This document shows, one piece after another, positions 11,086-23,317 of a DNA stretch of 64,000 nucleotides. The notes beneath the pieces are model-generated. The model was not told the origin of the DNA. It did no database searches and was given only the letters and a program-made list of their open reading frames with translations. How positions within the stretch are numbered: the stretch's first letter is position 1; every line of letters starts with the position of its first letter. The DNA is from Leucosporidium creatinivorum. Lineage: Eukaryota; Basidiomycota; Microbotryomycetes; Leucosporidiales; Leucosporidiaceae. A program made the translations under genes and the position numbers. The stretch is taken from the NCBI GenBank assembly GCA_001600635.1, contig BCKL01000002.1, positions 623,425 to 687,424 of the forward strand. The letters run 5' to 3'.

Positions 11086-12697
11086 CTACTTGGCGCCGAT
11101 GGGGGAGACCTTGTCGGCTGTGGCCACTGCCTCGAGGAAGAGGCTATAGAACGCCGGCACGTCCACCGACTCAAGGATGAGAACGTTCTTCCCTGTACGT
11201 CCCCAGTTGGCTGGATCACGATCCACTCCCTCTCGCCTGTCGTAGATGTCGACGACCGTGGCGCCGACCGAGTGGTCGCCCTTGAGCTCGACGTCGACGC
11301 GGTAGCGGGTGCCTGGGGAGTGCGAGAGCTTGAGCAACACTCGACAATAGCGGACAGAGAAGACTAACCCCTGAAGAGCTCCGGATGTGCGATGTAGGCG
11401 ATGGTGAGCGGGTCGTGAAGGGGAGGGCCGAGGAATCCGTATCTGCGAGACGAGGGGTGGGTCAGCGCTTAGTACAGCAGAGCAAGGGTACGGGACAGCT
11501 CGAGCTCGCTTCGTACGGTTGCAGCCGAAGAGCAGGGCCGAGAAAGGAAGACCGACGTACTTCTCCTTGTAAGCAGCTGCGAAATGGGCCAAGTTTGTTG
11601 AGAGGGAGAGACGAAGAGCGGTCGCTGCTGGTGGAAGAGGAGCGTCGGGAGAGAAGGGTGTAGAGGAGTTCGGTTGAAGCAGTAGCGAGTGGATCTCGTC
11701 GGTGAAGATGGCTGTGTGGGTGAGGTTGAGAGGACAGATGACGACGGGGAGGGGGCAGTTGAAGACGATAGCAGCCGCATGAGGATCACAGAATACGTTT
11801 GATTCGGCCAGATCAGACTGCAGTCAAGGGTATCAGCGATGCTCAATCGGCGGCGCTCCGTCGCCAAAGCTAAAACCGAGCTCACCTTGTTGCCTCGACC
11901 TTCTGCTCCACCCATGAGGACGATCTGGGAAACCTTATCCAGTAGGAGGTCAGGGAAGACGGAGAGGAAGAGGGCGATGTTGGTGAAGGCTCCGACGCCG
12001 ACCAGCGTAAGCTTCTCGCCGGGAGCAAGCGCCTTGCAAGCGTCCGCCATGCCGATAATGGCGTTTCCCTTGAGGGCCTCGGCTTGCTTCTGAGCGACCT
12101 TCTCGTTGCTGCAGGTGCGAGAGATAATCAGTAAGCGAGTGAGATGTTGGGCGAAGGGAGTCGCCGAGCTCGGCCGAGACTCACTCACCTCATATCCAGG
12201 AGACCCTCCACACCACCGAGTCCGTCTGCACCGTGAATAGAGGATACTTGGCGTGGTGCGGCAACCAGCGGGAATTCGTTGCCCTTGAATACAGGGATCT
12301 GGTCGGCTTGCTCCGGGGAACCGTACGAGACGAGCAAGCGCACGGCATTGTAGGCTGAAGAGTGAGGTGATCAGTGGGAGGGCCTGTGTGTCTTGATCTC
12401 GCTACATACTCATGGCGTCGATAGTGCTGTTCCCGTGCACCTGCGGGTGGAAGGAACGGGTGAGCCGGGGAGCGGCGATAGCGAAAGCTAGGGAGCTGTA
12501 GCACAGTACGCACCGACGAGATACCAACGAGATCAATCTCGGGAAGGTGTAGTGCCATCAAGATGGCCACGGCATCGTCTCTAAGAGGCGGGACAACGAG
12601 GTTAGCCAGCGAATCGAGCTGACGCTGTAGGGAAAGCTCACCGTCCAGGATCACAGTCGAGAAATACACGCGTTCGAGGAGAAGACATCGATCCCAT
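11086..12697 (-). CDS. Inosine-uridine preferring nucleoside hydrolase
   Basis: The start MGSMSSPRTRVFLDCDPG (12697) leads into DCDPGRDDAVAIL across the first intron (12581-12641). This is the Asp-rich calcium- and ribose-binding signature of the IUNH family. Later segments are VGISSVHGNSTIDAM, HGADGLGGVEGLL, LTLVGVGAFTNIALFL, QIVLMGGAEGRGN and SNVFCDPHAAAIVF (the NxxxDPxAA motif). The tail is GFLGPPLHDPLTIAYI, with the catalytic-type HDP. The enzyme cleaves the N-glycosidic bond of ribonucleosides such as uridine and inosine in pyrimidine and purine salvage; it is probably cytosolic. Length is near the family norm. It converges with secreted paralogue C and diverges from MET10. Confidence 0.88.
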
Positions 12698-13238
12698 GGT
12701 TCAAGCAGGCAGAAGTAGAAGCGAGAAAAGGAGCAGATGAGGCGGAGGGCAAGGAGGGAGAGCCGAGCGGCAGTCGACGGGCAGAGCTGAAAAGGGGCTT
12801 CTGCGTCAAAGTAGGTCGTTTGGAGCAGCTAGATATAACTGGGATCCAGTTTGTCGTCTGCGAATCGTTCAACCTACTCTAGTGCAGTTATTGTCGAGAC
12901 CTCTCGCCTCGATATCGCGCCATCGCCGCCGAGATGCGGCTTTGCTCTTCCCCCTCCACCTCTCCGAGCAAAGGTTCTTCCTGCGCGCTCCTCCTCTCCG
13001 GTAAGTAGCGTAATCAGCTACAGCTCCAGCGCCCACTCAGCCCGCTCGAATGCCGCTAACAGCTCAGTCAATCGCAGGCCTCGAAGCTCCCTCTCCTTGC
13101 GCCACCCTCTCCTTCCTGCCCTCATCTCCCGCTCACTCTCTTTTCGGATCAAAGTGAGTGACATGGCTACAAAGGACTTTTTACCCGCTGCCCACGCTAG
13201 CCGGTGCTGTTCAGAGCTGACCAATCTCGCGCCAACAG
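12698..13238. promoter_or_regulatory. Divergent promoter with MET10 5' leader introns
   Basis: The 541 bp between the nucleoside hydrolase and MET10 start codons contain intron-like borders on the plus strand: donor GTAAGT near 13002, CAG near 13078, donor GTGAGT near 13152, and CTGAC with CAACAG ending at 13238. The last acceptor abuts the MET10 ATG. Joining the upstream exons does not give an obvious in-frame N-terminal extension, so I read them as untranslated leader exons. Confidence 0.45.
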
Positions 13239-16200
13239 ATGCAGTCGCTGCACCAAGTCCTCGAGTCGGCCGCGCTCGCCGCTTCGTCCGCCGTCTTCGT
13301 CTACGACACCACCCCTTCCGCTGCTTTCGGCTCCTCCCTCACCAAGGCCGCCGATGGTGATGCCGAGGTCTGGCAGATGCAGACTCGCGCCGGAGCTGGA
13401 TCGTCGCTCGTAGGATTCGTCGAGAGCGTCGCCTTCTCGTCCAAGGGAGCTCAGGTCAAGGATGGAGAGCAGGAGACTGAGGACGCCAGCTCGGTTCCCG
13501 CCAAGCGCGCCACTCGCGCCCGGGCTGCGAGCATCAAGAAGCCCAAGACGGGCGTCGCCACCGCCGACAAGCCCATCTCGGTCCTCGCTGGCATCTCGTC
13601 CTTCCTCTCGCTCGTGCCCTCCCTCCTCTCCCTCCCAGAGTCCAACATCCGCCCCGCCCTCGCCGTTCACGTCTCGGCGCAGACTTCGTCGCTCGCCAGC
13701 GACTCGGAGGGCTCGGTCACCCTCACCCAGGTTCCCGATCTCGGAGCTCTCTTCGAGGGAGTGAAGAGCCTCGAGCAGGGTGGATGGTCGGGAGCCGTCG
13801 TGCTTTCCGAGACCGCCGCTGAGGGAGCTCTCGTCGGCACCAGCCTCGCCAAGGCCGTCAACGGCGCCGGATTCGACCTCGTCAACGTCTTCGATGGCCC
13901 CACCGCTGGTCGCGAGCTCACTGCTCTCGAGCAGAGTGCCCCCGTCACTGCTGGCGACGCTCCCCTCGCCACCATCGTCTCGTCGGCCGTCCCCTTCTTC
14001 TCCTACTTCGGCTCGACCTCGGCGTCGCAGGTCCTCGTCCTTCCCGCCTCGACCTACTCGGTCTCGGCCAAGGCTGCCATCGCCTCCCTCGCCTCTGCCG
14101 ATGTTGGAGTCCTCGTCGTTCGCGTCGTCAAGCCCTGGTCCGCCGAGGCCTTCCAGGCCGCCCTCCCCACCTCCGTCAAGACCCTTCACGTCTTCGCCGA
14201 GGAGGAGGCTGAGCAGTCGACTGGTCCCTTCTACGAGGATGTCCTTGGCTCGCTCCTCAACTCGGGCCTCAAGCTCAAGGTTCGCGCCCTCCCTATCTCC
14301 ACCTCGTCGGTCCCCTCCGTCCAGGACTGGGCCAAGCGGGTCACCACCCTCTCGTCGGCCGCCGAGGCTCCTCTCAAGTCCCTCCTCTCGTCGGCCGCCA
14401 AGCTCGCCGTCTTCTGGGACCTCGATGCCACCTCGGGCAGGACGGAGACCGTCCCCGCCACCCTCGCCACCGCTTTCGCCGCCAACAACACGGGCGTCGA
14501 GGCCAAGCTCGCCACCAGCTACGACAACTTCCGCCAGGGAGGCCTCCAGCAGTCGACCCTCCTCCTCGAGCCCAAGGGCGAGGCCAACAAGGACTACACC
14601 GTCTCGGCTCTCGCCGCCACAGCCAACCCTTCCCTCCTCTTCATCTCGTCGCCTGCCCCCGTCTTCAAGGCGTACGAGCCCATCTCAACCTCGACTGTCG
14701 GACCCGAGACTCGCATCGTCATCTCGGCCAACTGGACCCCCGAGGAGGTCGCCACCAAGCTCCCCTACTCGGCCAGGCAGGCCCTCGTCGCCGTCGGAGG
14801 CAAGAACAACCTCTTCGTCGTCGACACCGACAAGCTCGCCTCGGCCCTCGGCATCCGCTCGGCTGATGTCGCCGAGATTGTCTTCTGGACTCTGTACCTC
14901 CCCTCGAGCATCTCGGCCAAGGAGATCGTCTCGCTCCTCGAGAAGAACGCCACGTTCGCCAGCTGGGATCACGCCAAGCTCGTTGAGATCAACAGCGTCG
15001 TTCGCAACGCCATCACCCAGGTCGATATCGAGGCTTCGTGGGCTGACGAGCCCATGGCCGTGGATGGAGTCGCCTTCGAGGCGCCCGCTACCCTCCCCAC
15101 CGTCCTCATCCCCACCGCCGCCGCCCCTAACGCCGACCGCAACTTTGTCGACCCCGTCTCGTCCATCGTCGGGGAGACCAAGAAGTCGTGGCATCAGCCC
15201 GCTCAGCGCCTTCTCTTCCCCGAGGCGTTCGCTCTCGAGGCCGACTTCGAGGAGAAGCTTCGCCCCGACCTCCCCGAGAAGAACTTCCTCATCACCGTCA
15301 CCGAGAACAGGCGTCTCACTCCCAACACGTACGACCGCAACGTCTTCCACCTCGAGTTCTCGACCGACGGCACCGGCCTTACCTACGCTATCGGAGAGGC
15401 ACTCGGCATCCACGGTCACAACGACGAGGAGGAGGTCCTCGATTTCCTCAAGTGGTACGGCCTCGACCCTCAGGCTGTCATCAGCGTTCCCTCGCGCCTC
15501 GACCCTTCCAGGATCGAGCAGAGGACCGTGTTCCAGCTCTTCCAGCAGAACCTCGACATCTTCGGCAAGCCCGGCAAGTCCTTCTACGAGACCCTCTCGC
15601 GATACGCTACCAACAAGAACGAGGAGCGCGCCCTTCGCTTCATCGCCTGCCCCGACGGTCACGCGACCTTCAAGAAGATGAGCGAGATGGACACCGTCAC
15701 CTACGCCGACCTCCTCAGGCAGTTCCCTTCCGCCAAGGTCCCCATCGAGGATCTCGTTCGCGAGATTGAGGAGATTCACCCTCGCCACTACTCGATCGCC
15801 AGTTCGCAGAACTTTGTCGGCAACTCGGTTCACCTTCTCATCGTGACCGTGGAGTGGGACACCCCTCAGGGTAGGTTCGAGTCGACCGAGAGCTCGTCGT
15901 AACCCTCGCTGATTCGACTACTCAACTTCAGGCGCCGCTCGCTACGGACAGTGCACTCGCTACCTCTCCAAGCTCAAGGTCGGCGACAAGGTCATGGTCT
16001 CCGTGAAGCCTTCCGTCATGAAGGTGGGTTCTGCACGCTCGCTCTGGCTTCAGGAATCTCGCTGACCATCCCTTTCGATACACCAGCTTCCTCCCCTCGA
16101 CACCCAGCCCATCATCATGGCTGGACTCGGAACTGGAGCTGCACCCTTCCGCGCCTTCATCCAGGAGCGCGCTTGGCAGAAGGCCCAGGGTCGCGAGGTT

Positions 16201-16751
16201 GGACCTGCTCTCTACTACTTTGGATCGCGTCACCGCTCCAAGGAGTACCTCTACGGGTGAGCTTCGCCAGCTCTCCCGCTGTTGCTCGCTCGGCGCTGAC
16301 TTTCTCGTTTCATCCACCATCGCAGAGAGGAGATCGAGGCGTACGTCAACGAGGGTATCGTCACCCACGCTGGACTCGCCTTCTCGCGTGACACGGACAA
16401 GAAGGTCTACATCCAGCACAAGATGAACGAGGACGCCGCCCTCCTCGCCGAGATGCTCGAGGACGGAGCCTTCTACCTCTGTGGACCTACCTGGTGGGTT
16501 CTGCTCGCCCGAGCTCTTCTGCGATCTCCCTTGTAGTGGGAAGCTGACTCTCGCACCCTGTAGGCCCGTTCCCGACGTCTACGAGGCGCTCATCAAGTCA
16601 TTCGTCGGCGCCGGCAAGACCGTCGAGGAGGCTCAGGCCCACATTGAGCACCTCAAGGAGCAGGAGAGGTACATCCTCGAGGTCTACGTGAGTGCTACCG
16701 CTTTTGCTCTTGTCACCGCCGAAGCTGACCCCTCGCTTCCCTCGTCAGTAA
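13239..16751 (+). CDS. MET10: Sulfite reductase (NADPH) flavoprotein alpha subunit
   Basis: Six exons (13239-15870, 15932-16023, 16087-16256, 16326-16493, 16564-16687, 16749-16751) give 1,062 residues, close to yeast Met10. The N-terminal two thirds are the pyruvate:ferredoxin-oxidoreductase-like region, interrupted early by a basic insert around 13490-13545 (AKRATRARAASIKKPK). The C-terminal third is the FAD/NADPH reductase module: RLTPNTYDRNVFHLEF, HPRHYSIASS (FAD-binding RxYS), GLGTGAAPFRAFIQER (pyrophosphate loop), YYFGSRHRSKEYLY (NADPH), and the end ERYILEVY. With the siroheme beta subunit it reduces sulfite to sulfide for methionine and cysteine synthesis in the cytosol. The final exon holds only the stop codon. 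The ATG sits directly after a splice acceptor. Confidence 0.93.
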
Positions 16752-17388
16752 ACGCCTTTCGTCTTTATCGCGCAGTCTCGTCGGTATATGAGGTTGTAGT
16801 AGCTGTTAGAGCATGGCAATAGGTTAGAATGTTGGCGCTCCGTAATCATCGCGCCTGTACGAGTGAACGAGAATGGTCGCCAGAGTGAGTTCGGCGCTGC
16901 CGATCGTCTCACTTTGCTCGAGATGATGTGGTGCAAACGACCTCGGTCTTGCGCTAGACCTCACCGGTAATGTACAGTTCCTCTGACTGGCGAGTTAGAA
17001 AAAGCGAACAGGTCTACTCGACTACATCTCCACCATCTCCTCTACTTACTCCCGTTTAAGACGCTCATTAGCTTTCGGGAATTCGAGCTACAACATGGCC
17101 GCCCCTCGATCACGCTGCTTCGCGTCCCCCCTCCTCTCCTCCTCGCCTATTTCCACTTCGACCCACACGGGGCAAGTAGTTGCCTCGAAGCTCGGCGGCT
17201 CAATTCGAAGCGGTTCCCACCCTTTCCTCAACTTTTTCCCATACAGCTGCCTTTACAGGCGTCGATAGATAGGGAATACCTCGCTCAGCATCAAAAGGCA
17301 ACTCTCTGTAGGACTTTTAAAGGGTTTTCCAGCGAGCCCCCGGCTTGGCTTCCTACCACACCGACCTTCCACATCGTAATTACCCTCC
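16752..17388. promoter_or_regulatory. Intergenic: MET10 3' flank and GCV2 promoter
   Basis: 637 bp between two plus-strand genes. I see no gene here. The 100 bp before 17389 are pyrimidine-rich. Confidence 0.4.
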
Positions 17389-20300
17389 ATGCTGGTCTTG
17401 CGCCGCGCTTTGCGCGTCAAGGCATCCTCTGCCCCCCTCATTGCGGCCCCCGCCTCAGCACCAGTCCGTCACCTCCAATCATTCGCCCGACCTGCCCCGC
17501 TCGCTTCCTCCGCAAAGCAGCAGGTTCGCTCTTTGGCTACAGGACTTTCACCCGTCGATACCCCCGTCCCCCAATCCTCCATCTTCGCCCCCCTCGACTC
17601 GTTCACGCGCCGCCATGTTGGCCCTCAGCCGGAATCAGTCGGCAAGATGCTCAACCACCTCGGCTTTGAGTCGATGGACGCCTTTATCGCCGAATGTGTT
17701 CCTCAATCCATTCGCATCTCGGAGGACATCGTGTCGGAGCATGGAGAGAAGGCCATTCACGCCTTGAGCGAGCAGGAGCTCCTTCGCCGCGCCAAGGAGT
17801 TGGGAGGCAAGAACAAGGTCTACAGGTCGTTCATCGGCATGGGCTACCACCAAGCTGTAAGTTCCTTCACTTTCTGCTGCACACTACGATCAGAAACTGA
17901 CCTTCGGACGCCGACTTGAACTTCAGGTCGTCCCGCCGGTCATCCTTCGGAACATGGTGTAGGTTCTCGGTCCACTTCTGAGCTCTTGTAACAGCTACTA
18001 ACTATCTTACTCTACACAGTGAGAACCACGGATGGTTCAGTCAGCAAGTCGCGGGCCCCTGCGATCCCGGCGAACCTCAGCTGACCCTTCGCTTCGCAGA
18101 TACTCGCCTTACCAGGCCGAGATTGCTCAAGGTTAGTTTAGGAGCATCTACAGAGATGTACAGATCACTAATATACCTCTCTACAGGTCGCCTCGAGTCG
18201 CTCATCAACTTCCAGAGTCTCACGACTTCGCTCACCGGCCTCGATATTGCCAACGCCTCCCTCCTCGACGAAGGAACGGCCGCCGCCGAGGCCATGGTCA
18301 TCGCTTACGGTCACCTTCGCGAGAAGAAGAAGACCTTCTTCGTCGACCGCAGCGTCCTCCCCCAGACGCTTGAGGTCGTTCGCACTCGCGCCGCTCCCTT
18401 CGGCATCAAGGTCGTCGTCGGCAACGTCAAGAAGCTCCTCTCGGCCGAGGATGGAGACGCCGCTCAGCAGAAGGACCTCATGGGTGTCCTCGTCCAGTAC
18501 CCTGAGATGAGGGGAGAGGTCACCGACTGGAAGGCCGTCGCCGACCGCACCCACGAGCTCGGCGGACTCGTCACCTGCGCCACCGACTTCCTCGCCCTCA
18601 CCATGCTCAAGCCTCCCGGAGAGTGGGGGGCTGACATGGCCTTCGGCAACAGTGCTCGCTTCGGTGTGCCCATGGCCTACGGTGGACCTCACGCCGCCTT
18701 CTTCGCCTGCACCGACACCCTCAAGAGGAGGATCCCCGGTCGTCTCATCGGCCTCTCCAAGGACGCCCAGGGCAAGCCCGCCTACCGCCTCGCCCTTCAG
18801 ACTAGGGAGCAGCACATCCGTCGCGACAAGGCCACCAGCAACATCTGCACGGCGCAGGCCCTCCTCGCCAATGTCGCCTCGATGTACGCCGTCTACCACG
18901 GCCCCGAGGGACTTCGTCAGATCGCCGAGAAGGTCCACGGTCTCGCTCGCGTCGTCAAGGCTGGAGTCGAGAAGCTCGGCCACAAGGTCATCAACGAATC
19001 CTTCTTCGACAACCTCACCATCCGCCTCAACGGCACTGCCGCCTCGATGGTGCACGAGGAGGCCGCTCGCAACCAGATCAACCTCCGCCCCGTCGACGAG
19101 AACCACGTCGCCATCTCCTTTGACGAGAGCAACACCCTCGAGGACATCGTCGACCTTCTCAACGTCTTCGTCGCCGTCAAGTACCGCGGCAAGACTCGCC
19201 CTTACACCACCGACTCGCTCATCAACTATGCCAGCACGCTCAACATCGCCGCCCCTCGTCCTACTTCTACCGCTCTCGGAGTCGCCTCCACCGGCGCCAA
19301 CATCCCTCCCATCGACTCGCCTTCCATCCCCGCTCACCTCGCCAGGACTTCGCCCTTCCTCACTCAGCCCGTCTGGAACGTCCACCACTCCGAGACCGAT
19401 ATCCTTCGCTACATGCACCACCTCCAGTCGAAGGATCTCTCCCTCGTTCACGCCATGATGCGAGTCTTTGTGGCGACTGAGCCGAGGGAGCTGAGGCTGA
19501 CCTCTCGTTTACCCTTCCCCTCTCAGCCCTCTCGGATCGTGCACCATGAAGCTCAACTCAACCGTACGGATTACAGCGCCGCTTTCGCTCGCTTCTGTAG
19601 CTGATCACGCTCCCCTCGCAGACGTCCATGACCCCCTTCACCTGGGCCGAGTACAGCAAGATGCACCCCTTCGCTCCCCTCGACCAGGCTCAGGGCTACA
19701 AGGAGATGATGGAGGTGCGTCAAGCTTCCCTCCGATGCGCGACACCTTAGACAATAACTGACTCGTTCCATCTCTCGCAGGAGCTCGCACAGGACTTGAG
19801 CACCATGACTGGCCTACCTGGCTGCTCGCTCCAGCCCAACTCGGGAGCTCAGGGAGAGTACGCCGGTCTCTCGGTCATCCGCGCCTACCACCACTCGCGC
19901 GGCGACCAGCACCGCGACATCTGCCTCGTCCCCGTCTCGGCGCACGGCACCAACCCTGCTGTAAGCTCGCTCTCGCTTCTTTCCTCATGTCTTCGAAGCT
20001 GACCTTGCTTCTCCCTACACAGTCGGCCGTCATGGCAGGAATGAAGGTCGTCCCCGTCAAGGTCCACTCGACGGGCAACCTGGATCTCGAGGATCTCCGC
20101 GCCAAGGCGACTCAGCACACCGACAAGCTCGCCGCCTTCATGATCACCTACCCCTCGACTTACGGAGTCTTTGAGAACGGTGTTGAGGAGGCTTGCCAGA
20201 TCATCCACGACAATGGCGGACAGGTCTACCTCGATGGAGCCAACTTCAACGCCATGATCGGACTCACCTCGCCTGGTCGCGTTGGAGGAGATGTATGCCA

Positions 20301-21409
20301 CCTCAACCTTCACAAGACCTTCGGGATGTATGTCGCTGGTCTTCCGTCGGATCAGAACCTCGCTGACGAGCTCTACAACTATCAACAGCCCCCACGGAGG
20401 AGGAGGACCTGGCATGGGGTGAGCTCACTCGCCACCGCTGCTTCTTGCTCCTCCACGAGCTGACTTTCCTCCTTCCCTCACAGACCCATCTGCACGGCTG
20501 AGCACCTCACACCCTTCCTTCCCACTCACCCCGTCATCCCAACCGGCGGCGACTCGCCCATCGGACCCGTCTCGGCCGCCCCATACGGCTCGGCCAGTAT
20601 CCTCTCCATCTCGTGGGCCTACATCAAGATGCTCGGTGGATCAGGACTCGTTCACTCGACCAAGCTCGCCCTCCTCAACGCCAACTACATGATGAAGCGT
20701 CTCGAGAACCACTACCGCGTCAAGTTCGTCAACGACAAGGGCCGATGCGCTCACGAGTTTATCATCGACCTCGCCGAGTGGGACGAGAAGGCCGGCCTCA
20801 AGGTCATGGACTTTGCCAAGCGTCTCCAGGTGAGTTCGAGTCCCAGCTGGGCGAGATTGGTTTCTCATCGCCGAAGCTGACTTCTTCTCGACTGCAGGAC
20901 TACGGCATCCACCCTCCTACCTGCTCATGGCCTCTCTCGACCGCCATGCTGGTGAGTCTTTTGCGTCTATATTGAGCCGCTCGACTCAGGACTGACTCCC
21001 CTTCTCGTCGCAGATCGAGCCGACCGAGAGTGAGGGCCTTCGCGACATCGACCAGTTCTGCGACGCCATGATCAAGATCCACGAGGAGGCTTCGGCTATC
21101 GCATCTGGCGCGCAACCCCGCACCAACAACATCATCAAGAACGCCCCTCACACTCAGCAGGTCGTCAGCGCCGTCGAGTGGGATCGGTGAGTTGCCTCGC
21201 CAGCTCGACAAAGAACTTTCGTAGCCCTTTCGAGCCTAGGCTGACGTCTTCTTCTCACGAACAGGCCATACACTCGCGAGGAGGCCGCCTACGCCGTCCC
21301 CAGCCTCCGTCACCGCAAGTTCTGGCCCACCGTCTCAAGGGTGGACGACTCCTACGGCGACAAGAACCTGGTCTGCGAGTGCGGAACCGTCGACGAGTAC
21401 GCTCACTAG
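17389..21409 (+). CDS. GCV2: Glycine decarboxylase P-protein, mitochondrial
   Basis: The N-terminus is Arg/Ser/Ala-rich without acids ([19 protein letters not shown]), a mitochondrial presequence. [20 protein letters not shown] follows, then [70 protein letters not shown] and [39 protein letters not shown], with the PLP-binding lysine, is split by an intron inside the motif. The end is [12 protein letters not shown]. Length is about 1,000 residues, normal for the family. At least a dozen introns are present; two use GC donors (18044 and 19460), and the family sequence across each junction confirms the frame. The enzyme decarboxylates glycine in the mitochondrial glycine cleavage system, feeding one-carbon units to folate. 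Confidence 0.95.
18044..18099 (+). other. GC-AG intron in GCV2 (donor GCAAGT)
   Basis: Joining TCA at 18043 to 18100 gives [14 protein letters not shown], matching the family's WYTxYTPYQPEI. No GT donor nearby keeps this frame. Confidence 0.85.
19460..19526 (+). other. GC-AG intron in GCV2 (donor GCGAGT)
   Basis: Joining 19459 to 19527 gives [16 protein letters not shown], the conserved [13 protein letters not shown] core of P-proteins. CTGAC lies before the acceptor. Confidence 0.87.
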
Positions 21410-22044
21410 AGTAGAGGAGCGATTTGCGAGAGAGCTATGTTCGATTAGGTGTAGTAAGGATGGCTTAGGGGGGCAGCATCGCCGAGCAGCGCAGGATATA
21501 TACCCAGAGAGACCGTTTCGTTTTAGTTTGACTTAGGTTTCAACATCCCATTTGATTGTAAAAGAGGCTCAACACTCGCAGAACCCTCTCGTCTACGAGT
21601 GAGAGAAGCGAGCGCCTTCGCAGCGAGCCTCTCCACCGCCGAAGCTCGAATCCGCTCTCTTGCTCCCACTTCTCACTCGTCTTGTCTCGACTAAACACCT
21701 ACAACATCGTATCACCACTACTCCAAGCCGCTGCTGTTCTCTCCACCACTTCGCCACATCCGTCCAGCGCACCTCGCCGTCATCTCGAGTGCTCAGCGGA
21801 GCGTGTCCTTGACCATTCGCGCCGCCGTCGGTCCTCCTCGACTTGTGGCGCAGCTCCCAGGGGTTTCTGTGAGTGGTAGAACGCTCCTGCTGTGCTGCAG
21901 CGATCGCCCACTCACTGCTTTGACCCACAGACGCTTCGACAGCCCGGAACGCCAGCTTGGGAATCGCGAGGACGCTCTCCGAAGCGTCGTAGCTGCAGCT
22001 ACAGCTCACCAGAACCTCCAACAACTCGTCACACTCCCGCCCCA
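21410..22044. promoter_or_regulatory. Intergenic: GCV2 3' flank and next gene's promoter
   Basis: 635 bp. No gene is supported. Intron-like borders around 21865-21930 (GTGAGT, CTGCAG, CACTGC) may mark a leader intron of the downstream gene. Confidence 0.35.
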
Positions 22045-22857
22045 TGGGCGCCTCCATCTCAACGTCGACCCCCAGCTTCCTCGCCTCCTTCCACCCCGAA
22101 CCCTTCGTCCCTACTGCTACCGACGCTCGACATTCGCTGTTCCTACTCTCTCAGCTACTTCCTCCCGAGCTGGCGATTGACATCCTCGAAGCAGCGTGAG
22201 TTGAAGCAGGAGGCGAGCAGGTGGAGCGTGCGGAGCTGACGATCTGCCTGACTACAGCGAGTATTGGCCAGTAATGACGACGGTATCAACGCGGCATCAC
22301 GTAGTCCGAGCGGGTGTGTCTGGCGACTTGACGAGCTCCACCATTCTCGTCTCCTCGCCGCTGCCCCGAGGCACGATGCTGCACTCCCTGCGCCGAATCC
22401 GAGTTACCATCGAGTCACGAGATCAAGGTGAGTCGCTGCGGGTCAAAGGCGAGTAGCTCTTGCTCACTTCTACCTCCTCACAGGCTTCAGCTCGTTCCCC
22501 GAGTACCACAACACACGGGAAGGCTCATCGTCCTTCTTCGAGCTGGCGCTCGTTCGGCCGACGGATCACGTACCGCAGACCTACGCTGTGGTGGACAAGC
22601 AGACGCCACTATTCTACAACCTCCACGCCGTCCGACACTACACCTCGCACACCGAGTCGCTCGACAGCGGCAATCCCGTCGTCGACGAGGCTCAGCCGAA
22701 CGACCGAATCGTCCTTTACGCTGCCGCCCAGTATCCGATGTGGAGTGAGTGTGACGAGCCTGAATAGTGTAGCCCCTACAGAAGCTGATGCTACCTTATT
22801 CTCGCAGCCAACGACGTCAAATCATGTCGGCTCGCGCTGGAGTTCGCAGCTGTTTAG
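22045..22857 (+). CDS. Conserved fungal protein with F-box-like N-terminus
   Basis: The start is at 22045 (MGASISTSTPSFLASF). Four exons follow, with introns at about 22196-22258, 22430-22483 and 22745-22807. The segment LLSQLLPPELAIDILEAAEY followed by WP resembles the short F-box-like helix found at the head of many basidiomycete hypothetical proteins. The rest is a beta-rich region: STILVSSPLPRG, LHSLRRIRVTIESRDQGFSS, SSSFFELALVRP, NDRIVLYAAAQYPMW and DVKSCRLALEF. This is a layout I associate with ligand- or phosphopeptide-type beta sandwiches in such proteins, but I cannot name the family. If the F-box is real it would recruit substrates to an SCF ubiquitin ligase. The protein is short (about 210 residues). 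Confidence 0.7.
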
Positions 22858-23317
22858 GTCATGTGGAGCAACCCCTTCGTTCTCTGTTCGTACAGCTGTT
22901 GTCATATGTATCTTGTTGGTTTTAGAAGGGATAGACGTTGGCGATTCGTCAGCAGAAGCCGACCGCAGTAAAGCTCGGCGAAGGCTGAGGTCTCGCCGAC
23001 GACGAAGGCCGATGCTGAAGTAGAACAGTGGAGAGAGAGAGAAGTGACCCTATTGGATGAGGGATGGAGAGCGACGACCTTGTGTGCCCGCTGTTGTTTA
23101 AAAGGCGAAGAGCGTTTGGCTCGCTCGAGTAAGCTTCAATCAAGTCCCAGCATTTTGCCTCACCTTCCTCTCCCGTCTCTCGACTCGCCGCGGCTCGAAG
23201 ACGTCGGGATGCAACAAAGATCAATTTCGTTGAACTATTTCGCCGTAGAAGGCGCATACGGAAAGGCTAAGCACAGATGGTGAGGTATCAGAAAGCGAGA
23301 AGGAAGGGCGAAAAGAA
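22858..23317. other. Intergenic between convergent genes
   Basis: 460 bp between two stop codons. It should hold both 3' ends; no coding sequence is recognised. Confidence 0.4.

Noticed and set aside
13485-13560. Nuclear localisation signal in MET10
   Set aside because: A basic stretch is present, but Met10 is a cytosolic enzyme and the segment looks like a lineage-specific loop insert.
13197-15833. Long open frames antisense to MET10
   Set aside because: They mirror the C/G third-position bias of the sense gene, have low-complexity Leu/Val/Glu/Gly content and lack any family motif; the sense strand is MET10 beyond doubt.
16900-17000. Possible tRNA-like sequence
   Set aside because: No GGTTCGANNCC-type B box or cloverleaf could be found.
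18168-19451. A long open frame antisense to GCV2
   Set aside because: Same codon-bias shadow; composition is skewed to Gly, Val, Glu and Asp and it has no domain.
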